Under the pieces are notes generated by a model. That model had not been told where the DNA came from and did no database searches. It saw nothing but the letters and a program-made list of their open reading frames with translations. The position numbers and the translations under genes are program-made. 64,000 nt of DNA from Candidatus Poribacteria bacterium (lineage in GTDB: Bacteria; Poribacteria; WGA-4E; WGA-3G). The stretch covers positions 1 to 64,000 of the forward strand of contig VXPE01000042.1 of assembly GCA_009839745.1 (NCBI GenBank), given 5' to 3'. Below are positions 39,610 to 47,847 of this stretch, in pieces; position 1 is the stretch's first letter, and each line of letters begins with the position of its first letter.

Positions 39610-40396
39610 AATTCCATCCAACGAATCGCAAGTAGGTCCCCCAGAGTCTATCCCCCCATAAAAGCACAAGCACAGCGGCACCGGCGAGGAAGGGGCCATA
39701 CGGGATAGGGCTCTGCCGACCTTTCCGTCCAGAGAGAATCAAGGCACTCCCGACGATCGCACCACTCAGGGCAGAGAAGGCGATTACCATCACGAGTTCG
39801 GGCCACGCACCGAGGAACAATCCGTTGAGTGCCATCAGTTTGATGTCGCCACCCCCCATCGCTTTTTTGCGTAAGATAGCACTCCCAACTACGGCAATCA
39901 ACCATAACGCCGTCCATCCAGCAACGGCACCGATGAGGCGCGTGAGCAGATACGACACATCGGCACGTTGATATGCGATCGCACAGACAATCACTGAACC
40001 GAGAATCAATCCCGTCACGATGAGGACGTTTGGAATAATATAGTGCCTTCCATCGATGACAGAGATCGGCAACAACACAGCGATGAAAGCAATTGCGAGT
40101 AGAAATTCGAGGGTTACCCCGAAGTGGTAGAACATGAACAGAAACAAGGCAGCTGTCGCTAATTCAACCAACGGGTATATAACGGAAATTTTCGCCTTAC
40201 AAGACCGACACCTTCCTCGCAAAAGCAGATAACTCAAAACGGGGATGTTGTCATAAAAGTTTATCGGTTTCTTACATTCAGGACAAAAAGAGCGGCGTGG
40301 CGAATGAATCGATACGTCTGAGAGCGGAATACGGTGGATACATACATTGAGAAAACTGCCGATTGCCAGCCCAAAAAGAAAAATAAAGACCCACAT
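39608..40396 (-). CDS. pilD: Prepilin peptidase (type IV leader peptidase)
   Basis: 262 residues, an integral membrane aspartic protease that cleaves and N-methylates pilins and pseudopilins. The N-terminal CPECKKPINFYDNIPVLSYL and CRSCKAKISVIYPLVE form the C-x-x-C zinc pair. The catalytic aspartates are in VIDGRHYIIPNVL and MGGGDIKLMALNGLFLG. About seven transmembrane helices. The pseudopilin gene lies upstream on the same strand, separated by a MITE. Confidence 0.93.
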   Translation of the reverse strand: MWVFIFLFGLAIGSFLNVCIHRIPLSDVSIHSPRRSFCPECKKPINFYDNIPVLSYLLLRGRCRSCKAKISVIYPLVELATAALFLFMFYHFGVTLEFLLAIAFIAVLLPISVIDGRHYIIPNVLIVTGLILGSVIVCAIAYQRADVSYLLTRLIGAVAGWTALWLIAVVGSAILRKKAMGGGDIKLMALNGLFLGAWPELVMVIAFSALSGAIVGSALILSGRKGRQSPIPYGPFLAGAAVLVLLWGDRLWGTYLRFVGWN

Positions 40397-40400
40397 ATTT

Positions 40401-40435
40401 TTTAATAGTTGTCAGTTATCAGTTTTCAGTTGTCA
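40401..40435. repeat. GTTATCAGTTTTCAGTTGTCAG array
   Basis: AGTTGTCAGTTATCAGTTTT and CAGTTGTCAGTTAAG: head-to-tail variants of a 7-bp motif (TCAGTTA/TCAGTTG/TCAGTTT). Related arrays occur near 17595, 44698, 44767, 58150 and 58283. Confidence 0.6.
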
Positions 40436-40526
40436 GTTAAGCGGGTTTCTTGTAACAATTTTCCAAACCCTGGAATATTCCAAGTTTTTGGTGAATTGTT
40501 ACCGAACGTCTCTTGTGACTGAAAAC

Positions 40527-40647
40527 TAATACCACTTCTAAAAGTTTATATTGCATTAGCAGCCCCTGAGTGCACAGACTAACAGTCTATGCTACAAGCA
40601 TGCACGAACTGAAGTTTATGCTACAATTTCAATCAGAAATGGTATAA
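40527..40647. mobile_element. MITE-like element, TACCATTTCT family, copy 2 (121 bp)
   Basis: Ends TAATACCACTTCT and AGAAATGGTATAA match those of the copy at 17676-17822, as do AAAAGTTTATATTGCATTA and GTTTATGCTACAATTTCAAT. The middle carries AGACTAACAGTCT followed by ATGCTACAAGC. It ends about 1 bp from the stop region of the pseudopilin gene. Confidence 0.8.
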
Positions 40648-41082
40648 CTACCACCAATACTTCTCACCGAGGCGCGCGTCCGCATGATAAACTCTACTAA
40701 TCTCCGCGACACCGCCGATTCGGTATTTTTCGGGAACACGCGGGTGATTTTTCGCAATCCCTATCTTGTAGGTGTTTTGATGGAGAACATAATCCCCACC
40801 CCATGGTGTCTCTGGAACAGATTCCAGATAGTTCCCACGCCATCCTTCAACGCCAGGATTCGTTACCAAGACATCTAAATTCGTTGGATACCGCCCGGTA
40901 TGCTTGACGTATTTCTGGATAGCAATAGCGATGGTTTCGACATCTATATCCGCCGCGCTCACTTTTCGATACTCCCGCCAGGGTGGAAAGGAAAGTCCCC
41001 CAATGATAATGGCTATAATAACAAGGATGAGCAGCTGAAGTAGCGTCATCCCACCGTTTTCGTTGATGTTTTTCTGTATCAT
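40648..41082 (-). CDS. GspG-like pseudopilin with an unusual +5 residue
   Basis: 144 residues. ENGG-MTLLQLLILVIIAII is the prepilin leader and hydrophobic helix, with cleavage after G11. The usual +5 glutamate (F-T-L-x-E) is a glutamine here (M-T-L-L-Q), which matters because E5 is needed for assembly and often methylation in type IV pilins. The C-terminal domain (YPTNLDVLVTNPGVEGWRGN, YLESVPETPWGGDYVLHQN) matches the T2SG domain. It is 35 bp downstream of a response regulator gene and upstream of the prepilin peptidase. Confidence 0.82.
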   Translation of the reverse strand: MIQKNINENGGMTLLQLLILVIIAIIIGGLSFPPWREYRKVSAADIDVETIAIAIQKYVKHTGRYPTNLDVLVTNPGVEGWRGNYLESVPETPWGGDYVLHQNTYKIGIAKNHPRVPEKYRIGGVAEISRVYHADARLGEKYWW

Positions 41083-41091
41083 GGTAACAGT

Positions 41092-41119
41092 CGGGAATCA
41101 GGGTTCCCGCCTACAATTT
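41092..41119. repeat. Hairpin CGGGAA/TTCCCG with CCTACAATTT tail
   Basis: CGGGAA-TCAGGG-TTCCCG followed by CCTACAATTT. It lies between the pseudopilin and response regulator genes and reaches the regulator's stop codon. Confidence 0.6.
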
Positions 41120-42545
41120 AACTCGCAGAACTTGGCCGAGAAATGCCATACCGGTTCATTTTTTTGTACAAGTTACTCCGCTCTACCTTTAATGCTTCTG
41201 CGGTCCGTCGGATGTTCCATTTATTATTTTCCAAAGCGGCAAGGATACATTGAGCCTCGGCAGTATCCACCATCTTACTCAGCGCCATTCCAGGTTTGTA
41301 GAGCGGTATCCCAAGAGAAGAGTGTAAGGCAATTTGATCCAGCGCCGCACTTGGCGATGGATGCGGGGAAGTAGATTGCGGGATCAATGCCAAAGCCTCG
41401 GCGACATCGGGTGCCATGACAACATCTCGATTTACCATAATCAGGAGGCGTTCAACGATGTTTTTTAACTCCCGGATGTTCCCTGGCCAATTGTAACTTT
41501 GAAACACAGCATAAGCTGCTGGATCAATGACTTTCGGGGTGGATGCAATATTGAGTTGTAAACGCTCGGCAAAATATTTCACTAACAGCGGAATATCCTC
41601 TGTCCGTACTCGAAGCGGTGGAACGTTAATAGGCACGACATTCAGTCGATAGAAAAGATCGCGCCGAAACCGCCCCTTTTCAATTTCTTCAGGGAGGTGT
41701 TTGTTCGTCGCCGCGATAATGCGAACATCTACCGTCCGAATCTGATTTCCTCCGAGACGTTCGACTTCGCCGGTTTCAATGACGCGAAGGACCTTTGCTT
41801 GCGCCTTTAAACTCATATCGCCAATTTCATCGAGAAAGATGGTGCCACCGTGAGCAAGTTCAAAGCGTCCTTGTCTTCGTGAGTCAGCACCAGTGAACGC
41901 ACCCCGTTCATGTCCAAAGAGTTCACTCTCAATGAGTTCATCGGGTAAAGCGGCGCAGTTGAGCGGGATAAAGGTTTTCGCGGCACGTCTGCTCTGTCGA
42001 TGGATCGCATTCGCGACAAGTTGCTTACCCGTGCCGTTCTCACCAGAGATTAAGACACCGAGTTTACTTTCCGCGACCCGCTGAATCTGCGAGCGGAGAT
42101 GCGAAATAACTGCACTCTCACCTACCATTTCGTCGGCGGGCGTAATTTGTGATTTCAGAATCTCATTTTCTTGTGATAAACGGGATATGTCTAAAAACGG
42201 CTGGACACTGGAGAGAATTTTATCAATACTGATCGGCTTTGTAATATACCGCTTCGCACCGAGTTCCATTGTTTTAACGGCAATTTCAATATCTTGTTGC
42301 GCAGACATCATCACCACATTTAATTCCGGGTAACGTTCACGAAGTTTGACAAGTGTCTGAACACCATCCATCCCATTTTCCATACAGATATCTAACAATA
42401 CAAGATCCACATCCGACCGGATGCACTGTTGCAATGCTTCTTCACCACTCGCAGCTGTAAGTGCCTGATACCCACGCATCTTGAGTCCTTGGGACAACAT
42501 CTTAAGCGTATTTTTTTCGTCATCTACAATCAGAATCGTTTCCAT
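41118..42545 (-). CDS. NtrC/NtrX-type sigma54-dependent response regulator
   Basis: 475 residues. Receiver domain with the phosphorylation aspartate D52 (LVLLDICME) and K104-like site in YITKPIS. The AAA+ domain has Walker A GENGTGKQ (usually GESGTGKE), GAFTGA for sigma54 contact (ELFGHERGAFTGAD), and the R-finger region RRDLFYRLNVVPI. A Fis-type helix-turn-helix ends it (NNKWNIRRTAEALKVERSNL). It activates sigma54 promoters when phosphorylated, presumably by the kinase 61 bp upstream. The ATG is preceded by CCGCAAGGTGAAATTAGAAA, a copy of the dispersed start element. Confidence 0.94.
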   Translation of the reverse strand: METILIVDDEKNTLKMLSQGLKMRGYQALTAASGEEALQQCIRSDVDLVLLDICMENGMDGVQTLVKLRERYPELNVVMMSAQQDIEIAVKTMELGAKRYITKPISIDKILSSVQPFLDISRLSQENEILKSQITPADEMVGESAVISHLRSQIQRVAESKLGVLISGENGTGKQLVANAIHRQSRRAAKTFIPLNCAALPDELIESELFGHERGAFTGADSRRQGRFELAHGGTIFLDEIGDMSLKAQAKVLRVIETGEVERLGGNQIRTVDVRIIAATNKHLPEEIEKGRFRRDLFYRLNVVPINVPPLRVRTEDIPLLVKYFAERLQLNIASTPKVIDPAAYAVFQSYNWPGNIRELKNIVERLLIMVNRDVVMAPDVAEALALIPQSTSPHPSPSAALDQIALHSSLGIPLYKPGMALSKMVDTAEAQCILAALENNKWNIRRTAEALKVERSNLYKKMNRYGISRPSSAS

Positions 42546-42606
42546 TTTCTAATTTCACCTTGCGGATAAGTTTCAGTTTCGTGATAAAAATCTTAGGAAT
42601 TCCGTG

Positions 42607-44682
42607 TTAGAGTTGTGGTATTAATTCTTCAGTCGCCGATGTAAACTCCTCGGAGCGAGTTCCTTGATGCGTTTGAAAATGGATACGGACAGTCGTGCCT
42701 TCGCCTTCAGTGCTTTGGAAGTCTATATCGGCACCATGCTCTGTGACAATCCTTCTAACAATTGGCACACCGAGTCCTCTACCATTCGCCTCTGATTTTG
42801 TCGTGTAATAAGGCACAAAGAGATTCGCCCTAGTCTCCTCGGACATACCGGACCCCGTATCTTGGATTTCCAGTGAAACCGTGCCATTAATGACTTTCGG
42901 GGCATGACGGTTGCTATCATCTTCAGTTGCCGCGAGATTCTCTCGTTGACCCCTACTTGGTGTATAACGATTGTTATCATTTTCTTCTGTCACAACGTGC
43001 TCTGACGGACTGCCATTTGGTGTGAAATGGGTTTTCACCTGAAGCAATCCACCTTCAGGCATCGCTTCAATTGCATTTTTCAAGAGGTTGCCGAGTGCCT
43101 GTGTAATCTGTTCCGGATCAACTAAAAGTAGAGGCAGCGGGTCTAATTCGGTCCTAACTTTAATTTTCGAGATATTTTCAAGCCAGAACTTCTCAGTAGA
43201 ATCCTGTAGTACCGAATCCACCTGCTCTGAACTCATCGGTGCGACTTCATTTTCCTGTTCAAGGTCAGGTATGTGTCTACCGGTGTAGAGTGTCAGGACA
43301 GTTCTCACAATGTCATTCAATTGGCTCCATTTTCGCTGCGGTTTCGGCATTCGCGCGAATTGATGGAACTCGTCAATGAGTTTACCGATCCGATCCACTT
43401 CTTCAATGACCGTGTCCGTACATTCACTGAATATTTGCTCAAAAACCTCAGGATTGGATTTCGCCTGCTGCAGATTTTCAACAGAGAGCCGAATCGGAAA
43501 GAGCGGGTTTTTAACTTCGTGTGCCACTTGCCGAGCGGCATCTCTCCAAGTCGCGGCACGCTCTGCCGCTATACGCTCCTCCATGCTTTGCTTCAGGTCC
43601 CGTGCCATTTGATTGAACCCTTCAGCCAGCTGTCCCACCTCGTTACGCGATTGGATTTTAACGCGATGATCAAGATCCCCCGCCGCGATATGGCTAACCC
43701 CCTCACGTAGCACCGCGATAGGACGCGTCATCCGCCGGCTAATGATATAACTGATGAGATAAACCAACGCGAGTCCACCGATGCCACTCAAAAGCAGTGT
43801 AATCGTAAGTTGCCGCTGCCATCTCACTTGACGTTCATGCGAATATGCAACGATTAAGCCAACAGCGGGTTTCTCGCGCGTGGTCGCGAAGGGTGAGTTG
43901 AAAGGTGTTATCCGAAAAGCAGTAAAAGCGCGTCCACTGGTCTCTTCTGTTCCCTGTAAAAAGATTTTTCGCTCTGGGAGCCAACTCGGCAGTGATTTAA
44001 ACCATCCTCTCCCGTGCGCCGTCTGAGCTGCGAAATTTAGCGGGAGCCAATCTTCTGCCGCTGTCGCTTTCGGTTCGGTGTCAAAGGATGTTGCGTCCGA
44101 CATTTGGGACCTTCCTACAAGGAAGATGGGATGCTCATCTGATTGGATAGTGGTTTGGGTCGTCTCCAGCCACGTCTGCAAGAGGTAGCCTCCTGTTACG
44201 AACCCCCACTCGCCGGCTTCCGTTCCCTGAACCATATACTGCAACCCCAGATCACTCTGTAGCGGAATACTTCTGAGCCGTATATGCCCCTCATCGTCGT
44301 CCAACGAATTATACGTTCGCGTCCTTTGTCCTATCTTCGTGTCCGGATATAGCAATCTGCCATCCGCGGTCCCATACTCCAAGAGATCAAACTCGGGTGC
44401 CGGTAGATAAGGGAAGCGCGATTCGCTTTCTATGACGCGGTGCAGTCTTGCATCATTCGCTGTGGCGTGGACTTCTTTTTGAACTTTGTTGAGCAACTTT
44501 TGATAATTGTTTGAAATTTGAGCTTGAACTCTCCCAACATAAGAGTCAATTTCCCTCTTAAAAGCAAGCCGAATCAGGAAACTGGTACTCCCAAAGACAA
44601 CGCCAAACATGACAAGGAAGACCAAACCATAGGCGATAAATATTTTATCATGGAATCGTAAAGCAGAGAGTTTATTCCTCAT
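42607..44682 (-). CDS. NtrY-like sensor histidine kinase
   Basis: 691 residues. An N-terminal helix (~15-40), a periplasmic sensor region, a second helix (~293-315), HAMP (SRRMTRPIAVLREGVSHIAA), HisKA with H388 in QVAHEVKNPLFPIRL, and a HATPase with NLLKNAIEAMPEGG, IQDTGSGM and GRGLGVPIVRRIV. It should phosphorylate the regulator encoded next. Odd: about 35 extra residues sit between two HATPase strands (~562-597), containing two related units, TEENDNNRYTPSRGQREN and TEDDSNRHAP. That is likely a short duplication or repeat insertion. Confidence 0.92.
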   Translation of the reverse strand: MRNKLSALRFHDKIFIAYGLVFLVMFGVVFGSTSFLIRLAFKREIDSYVGRVQAQISNNYQKLLNKVQKEVHATANDARLHRVIESESRFPYLPAPEFDLLEYGTADGRLLYPDTKIGQRTRTYNSLDDDEGHIRLRSIPLQSDLGLQYMVQGTEAGEWGFVTGGYLLQTWLETTQTTIQSDEHPIFLVGRSQMSDATSFDTEPKATAAEDWLPLNFAAQTAHGRGWFKSLPSWLPERKIFLQGTEETSGRAFTAFRITPFNSPFATTREKPAVGLIVAYSHERQVRWQRQLTITLLLSGIGGLALVYLISYIISRRMTRPIAVLREGVSHIAAGDLDHRVKIQSRNEVGQLAEGFNQMARDLKQSMEERIAAERAATWRDAARQVAHEVKNPLFPIRLSVENLQQAKSNPEVFEQIFSECTDTVIEEVDRIGKLIDEFHQFARMPKPQRKWSQLNDIVRTVLTLYTGRHIPDLEQENEVAPMSSEQVDSVLQDSTEKFWLENISKIKVRTELDPLPLLLVDPEQITQALGNLLKNAIEAMPEGGLLQVKTHFTPNGSPSEHVVTEENDNNRYTPSRGQRENLAATEDDSNRHAPKVINGTVSLEIQDTGSGMSEETRANLFVPYYTTKSEANGRGLGVPIVRRIVTEHGADIDFQSTEGEGTTVRIHFQTHQGTRSEEFTSATEELIPQL

Positions 44683-44689
44683 TTTTTAT

Positions 44690-44790
44690 AGTTTATAGTT
44701 GTCAGTTGTCAGTTAAGCACACTGTGGCAGGTATATTTTCAGTTACCACCACAGGAGTTATGCTGAAAACTGTTAACTGTTAACTGAAGA
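44690..44790. repeat. TCAGTTG arrays in inverted arrangement
   Basis: TTGTCAGTTGTCAGTTAAG at 44698 and AACTGTTAACTGTTAACTGA at 44767 are inverted relative to each other and bracket about 50 bp. The second reaches into the stop region of the phosphoglucose isomerase gene. Similar bracketed arrays occur at 58146-58312. Confidence 0.55.
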
Positions 44791-46170
44791 CCCTAAAAAA
44801 GATCGGAAATTCCGTTTATAACCTTCAACCCCGTCTTGCAGGTATGTTAACTCACTCCCCCCATTATTGTCAAGGTGTAACCCTTGGAGCCTGCCCTTTA
44901 CGGCAATCGTATCCATTAAAAGACGCATCAACCGGCAAATAAACCGGATATTCCGCTTTGGAACGGTTAGCGTTGCATTAGGGACCCCGTTCTCACTAAA
45001 ATCTAAAGCAGTCCCGCGATACGAAGCGGTCTGCATGTGTGTCATGGCTAATCCTTCAAACTCGATTAATTTGCTGTCCATTCCAGTCTCTGTCGGCAGG
45101 ACTAAGCCGGGACCAAGTTCCTCCCAATGGATAAATAAAACGACTTTATCCCTGGGGCCCGCGATAATACCGTTGAGAATAGAGTGATTACTCGTGGGTC
45201 CCTTCGCATTTATGACATTAGCACCACCGCCGCGTTCCTGAATAGATTCCGTATAAAGTTGGACGAACCATTCACCAAGGCAACTACTATCGGCGTAGTT
45301 GTAAAAAACAATATTTCCTTTTCCATCGACCTCCTCAAAGAGATGAATCCAGCGCGCCAATTGATACGCAATGTTATCCTGATGATTATAAGCAAGATTA
45401 AAGGCTTCATGTGCCTGACTCACACCTTCGACAGCGGCACGAATTCGGGCATTCGGAGTTTCGCCCTTTCCTGCGGTCATAGCAAGAAAGAACAACCCGA
45501 CTGGAGAGAAAGCTGAAAACCGTCCACCGACACCATCACGGACAGGAAGCAGCGTGTCCCCGTAGAACGGCGATTGCTTATGCATTCGGAAGAGTACACT
45601 GTCGGCAGTTAATCCGGTCGTCGCGAGGATTTGTTGATGCCAGTTTACATCATCAAGTGCATCACGGATAATCATCAACGTCGCCATAGTTTCGGTTGTT
45701 GTTCCGGATTTGCTAATGACATTGAAAAGCGTCTTATGAAGGAGATTTCTCGCCTTGAGCATTCCAAGTAAGCCGATAAGCCGGCATGGATCGAAGGTGT
45801 CGCCTGTGAAATAGACTTCTGGGGCACCTCCGCGTTCTTCGACCGACAGCAAATTATGATACGGATGGTTGAAAGAATCGTGAAAGACGCGGGCACTCAG
45901 GTCGGAACCCCCGACGCCAATAGTGACTAACACGGAGAATGCCTCACGCGCGCGTGTAGCTAACACCACGACTTGAGCAATATCCTCGGCTTCGAGATGA
46001 CTTCGGGTCCACGCACGAAGTCCACGCTCCAGCTCGGAAAGCGGTGCTTCTGCTTCATCCTGAAATAGAAGGTGAATGCTTTGCAAAGCGGTATCAACCT
46101 TCTGTTGTGCCTTCTGGGGGAACGAACCGGCTATCTCATTGTCAACCCCAAAATGTAGCTTACTGTCCAA
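44773..46170 (-). CDS. pgi: Glucose-6-phosphate isomerase
   Basis: 465 residues; interconverts glucose-6-phosphate and fructose-6-phosphate. Seen: VTIGVGGSDLSARVFHDSF, NVISKSGTTTETMATLMIIR (phosphate-binding S-K-S-G-T-T), SPVGLFFLAM and NGIIAGPRDKVVLFIHWEE. It starts at a TTG, directly after two tandem copies of the A-rich element (CCGCAAGGTATAATTAAAAA and AAGGTATAATTAAAAA). Length is typical for the bacterial short form. The neighbouring cupin acts on mannose-6-phosphate, so both feed fructose-6-phosphate pools. Confidence 0.9.
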   Translation of the reverse strand: MDSKLHFGVDNEIAGSFPQKAQQKVDTALQSIHLLFQDEAEAPLSELERGLRAWTRSHLEAEDIAQVVVLATRAREAFSVLVTIGVGGSDLSARVFHDSFNHPYHNLLSVEERGGAPEVYFTGDTFDPCRLIGLLGMLKARNLLHKTLFNVISKSGTTTETMATLMIIRDALDDVNWHQQILATTGLTADSVLFRMHKQSPFYGDTLLPVRDGVGGRFSAFSPVGLFFLAMTAGKGETPNARIRAAVEGVSQAHEAFNLAYNHQDNIAYQLARWIHLFEEVDGKGNIVFYNYADSSCLGEWFVQLYTESIQERGGGANVINAKGPTSNHSILNGIIAGPRDKVVLFIHWEELGPGLVLPTETGMDSKLIEFEGLAMTHMQTASYRGTALDFSENGVPNATLTVPKRNIRFICRLMRLLMDTIAVKGRLQGLHLDNNGGSELTYLQDGVEGYKRNFRSFLGSSVNS

Positions 46171-46224
46171 TTTTTAATTATACCTTTTTTTAATTATACC
46201 TTGCGGAGGAACGACGGGCGTTGC

Positions 46225-46596
46225 TTAAGTCCGTCTGCCATACTTGTCCGAAAGACGGACAATATCTTCTTCGTCAAAGTGCCCAAACGCTATTTCGAGG
46301 ATTCGATAGTCCTTAGATTCACCGATGAGCTGATGTTTGGCACCTTGTGGAATAAACACCGGTTCCATAGGGGCGGGACGTTGAATGGTGCCCTCAAGGT
46401 TTACACAAGCACCCTCATCAAGCGGAATCCACAACTCACTTCGGTGGTGGTGATACTGATAACTAACCTGCTCGCCTGCCCGAATTTCTAAAATTTTGAC
46501 GGTAACGGGTTGATTGAGGACATATTGTATGAAGCCTCCCCAAGGTTTTTCAATTGTTATAATTTCCTGAAGTTCTTTCGGGCATAAAGTTTCCAT
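46225..46596 (-). CDS. Mannose-6-phosphate isomerase type II-like cupin
   Basis: 123 residues from the ATG at 46596, preceded by CGGAG. EKPWGGFIQYVLNQPVTVKI, LEIRAGEQVSYQYHHHRSEL and VFIPQGAKHQLIGESKDYRI are the cupin motifs of the isomerase half of ManC/PMI-II proteins. Here it stands alone, without the nucleotidyltransferase. Its stop lies 54 bp upstream of the phosphoglucose isomerase start, and they are likely co-transcribed. Confidence 0.88.
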   Translation of the reverse strand: METLCPKELQEIITIEKPWGGFIQYVLNQPVTVKILEIRAGEQVSYQYHHHRSELWIPLDEGACVNLEGTIQRPAPMEPVFIPQGAKHQLIGESKDYRILEIAFGHFDEEDIVRLSDKYGRRT

Positions 46597-46761
46597 GATC
46601 CAATTCTCCGGGTTTCGCAATCGTTTGAAAACCTACCTGCAGATGAAAAAATACTTACCAAAAGATAATAGATAGTGTATCATATAAGTAGGCTGTTCGT
46701 CAACTCAAAAGGGGCGTGCGTGTAGCGCCATCAAATATGCGCATTCTGTTAGGAAACTCAA

Positions 46762-47796
46762 TTGTTAAAAGGAACAATTTCAACACTTATTGAGAATAGC
46801 ATCTCCGAGAAGGTGTTTCCCGGTGCCGTCGTCTGCATCCTGACGGATAAAAAGGTGCTTTACCACGAGGCGTTTGGGTATCGATGTGTGAAACCGAAAA
46901 GGCTACCGATGTTTCACACGACGTTATTCGATTTGGCATCGCTGACGAAACCGGTTGTTGTAGGAACGCTTTGCATGCAGTTCGTTGAGAGCGGCAAACT
47001 CTCTTTGGATACGCCTGCAGAGAAATACCTGCCGGAGTTCAAACAGAAGGGGGTGACACTTAAACACCTGCTGACACATACCTCAGGACTCCCCGCATGG
47101 TTACCTGTCTACCTGCGTGTCCGATCACGAAAAAATGTAATCTCCTACCTCGGAGGGGTGCCATTGGAATCTCAACCCGGGAAAAAAGCCGTGTATAGTT
47201 GCTTGGGGTATATCGTTTTAGGAGCACTTCTTGAAAGAGTGGCTGGACAATCCTTGGACAAATTGGCACACGATCGGATTTTCGCGCCACTCGGTATGGA
47301 ATGGACGCGGTTCAATCCGCCACAAGCATGGCGCAACTACTGTGCAGCAACAGAGGATTCCAACAGTTTTGAACGTCGGATGGTGAACTACGAACGCTAC
47401 GATTGGCGAGAGGGCGTAATCATCGGACAGGTTCACGATGAGAATGCGCATTTCCTTAGCGGCGTCTCTGGCAATGCCGGGCTTTTTTCTACATCAACAG
47501 ATCTCAGTAAGTTCTGTAGAACACTGATGGACAACGGTGGAGACCTCTTACGCCCGGTGAGCCTTTGTAGGATGCAACAGATCGCCCCAGCGGTAGGAGA
47601 ACGTCGAGGTATCGGCTGGATTGTGACAGATGACGGCTGTCTCTACCACACAGGATTCACTGGCACTTCAATACGAATCTGTTTAAAAAGGAAACTTGCA
47701 GCGATCCTGTTGACAAATCGGGTGCATCCGGATGCCGATCGGCGAGGCATTATCGAATTCAGGAAGATATTCCATAATATTTTATTCGCTTCGTAG
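46762..47796 (+). CDS. Serine hydrolase of the beta-lactamase family (AmiE-like)
   Basis: 344 residues from a TTG, with AGGAAA upstream. The catalytic S60-x-x-K63 is in DLASLTKPVVV, and YSCLGYIVLG gives the Y-x-N-like element (Y145-S-C). No signal peptide is visible. In Bacillus subtilis the beta-lactamase-family amidase AmiE (YbbE) is encoded next to NamZ (YbbC), and the same order is found here. An N-acetylmuramyl-L-alanine amidase role is therefore plausible but inferred from context. Confidence 0.85.
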   Translation: MLKGTISTLIENSISEKVFPGAVVCILTDKKVLYHEAFGYRCVKPKRLPMFHTTLFDLASLTKPVVVGTLCMQFVESGKLSLDTPAEKYLPEFKQKGVTLKHLLTHTSGLPAWLPVYLRVRSRKNVISYLGGVPLESQPGKKAVYSCLGYIVLGALLERVAGQSLDKLAHDRIFAPLGMEWTRFNPPQAWRNYCAATEDSNSFERRMVNYERYDWREGVIIGQVHDENAHFLSGVSGNAGLFSTSTDLSKFCRTLMDNGGDLLRPVSLCRMQQIAPAVGERRGIGWIVTDDGCLYHTGFTGTSIRICLKRKLAAILLTNRVHPDADRRGIIEFRKIFHNILFAS

Positions 47797-47847
47797 CAAC
47801 GCGCTACGGTCTAACTTCCGAACCGGAACTTTACACACAAACCTCCT

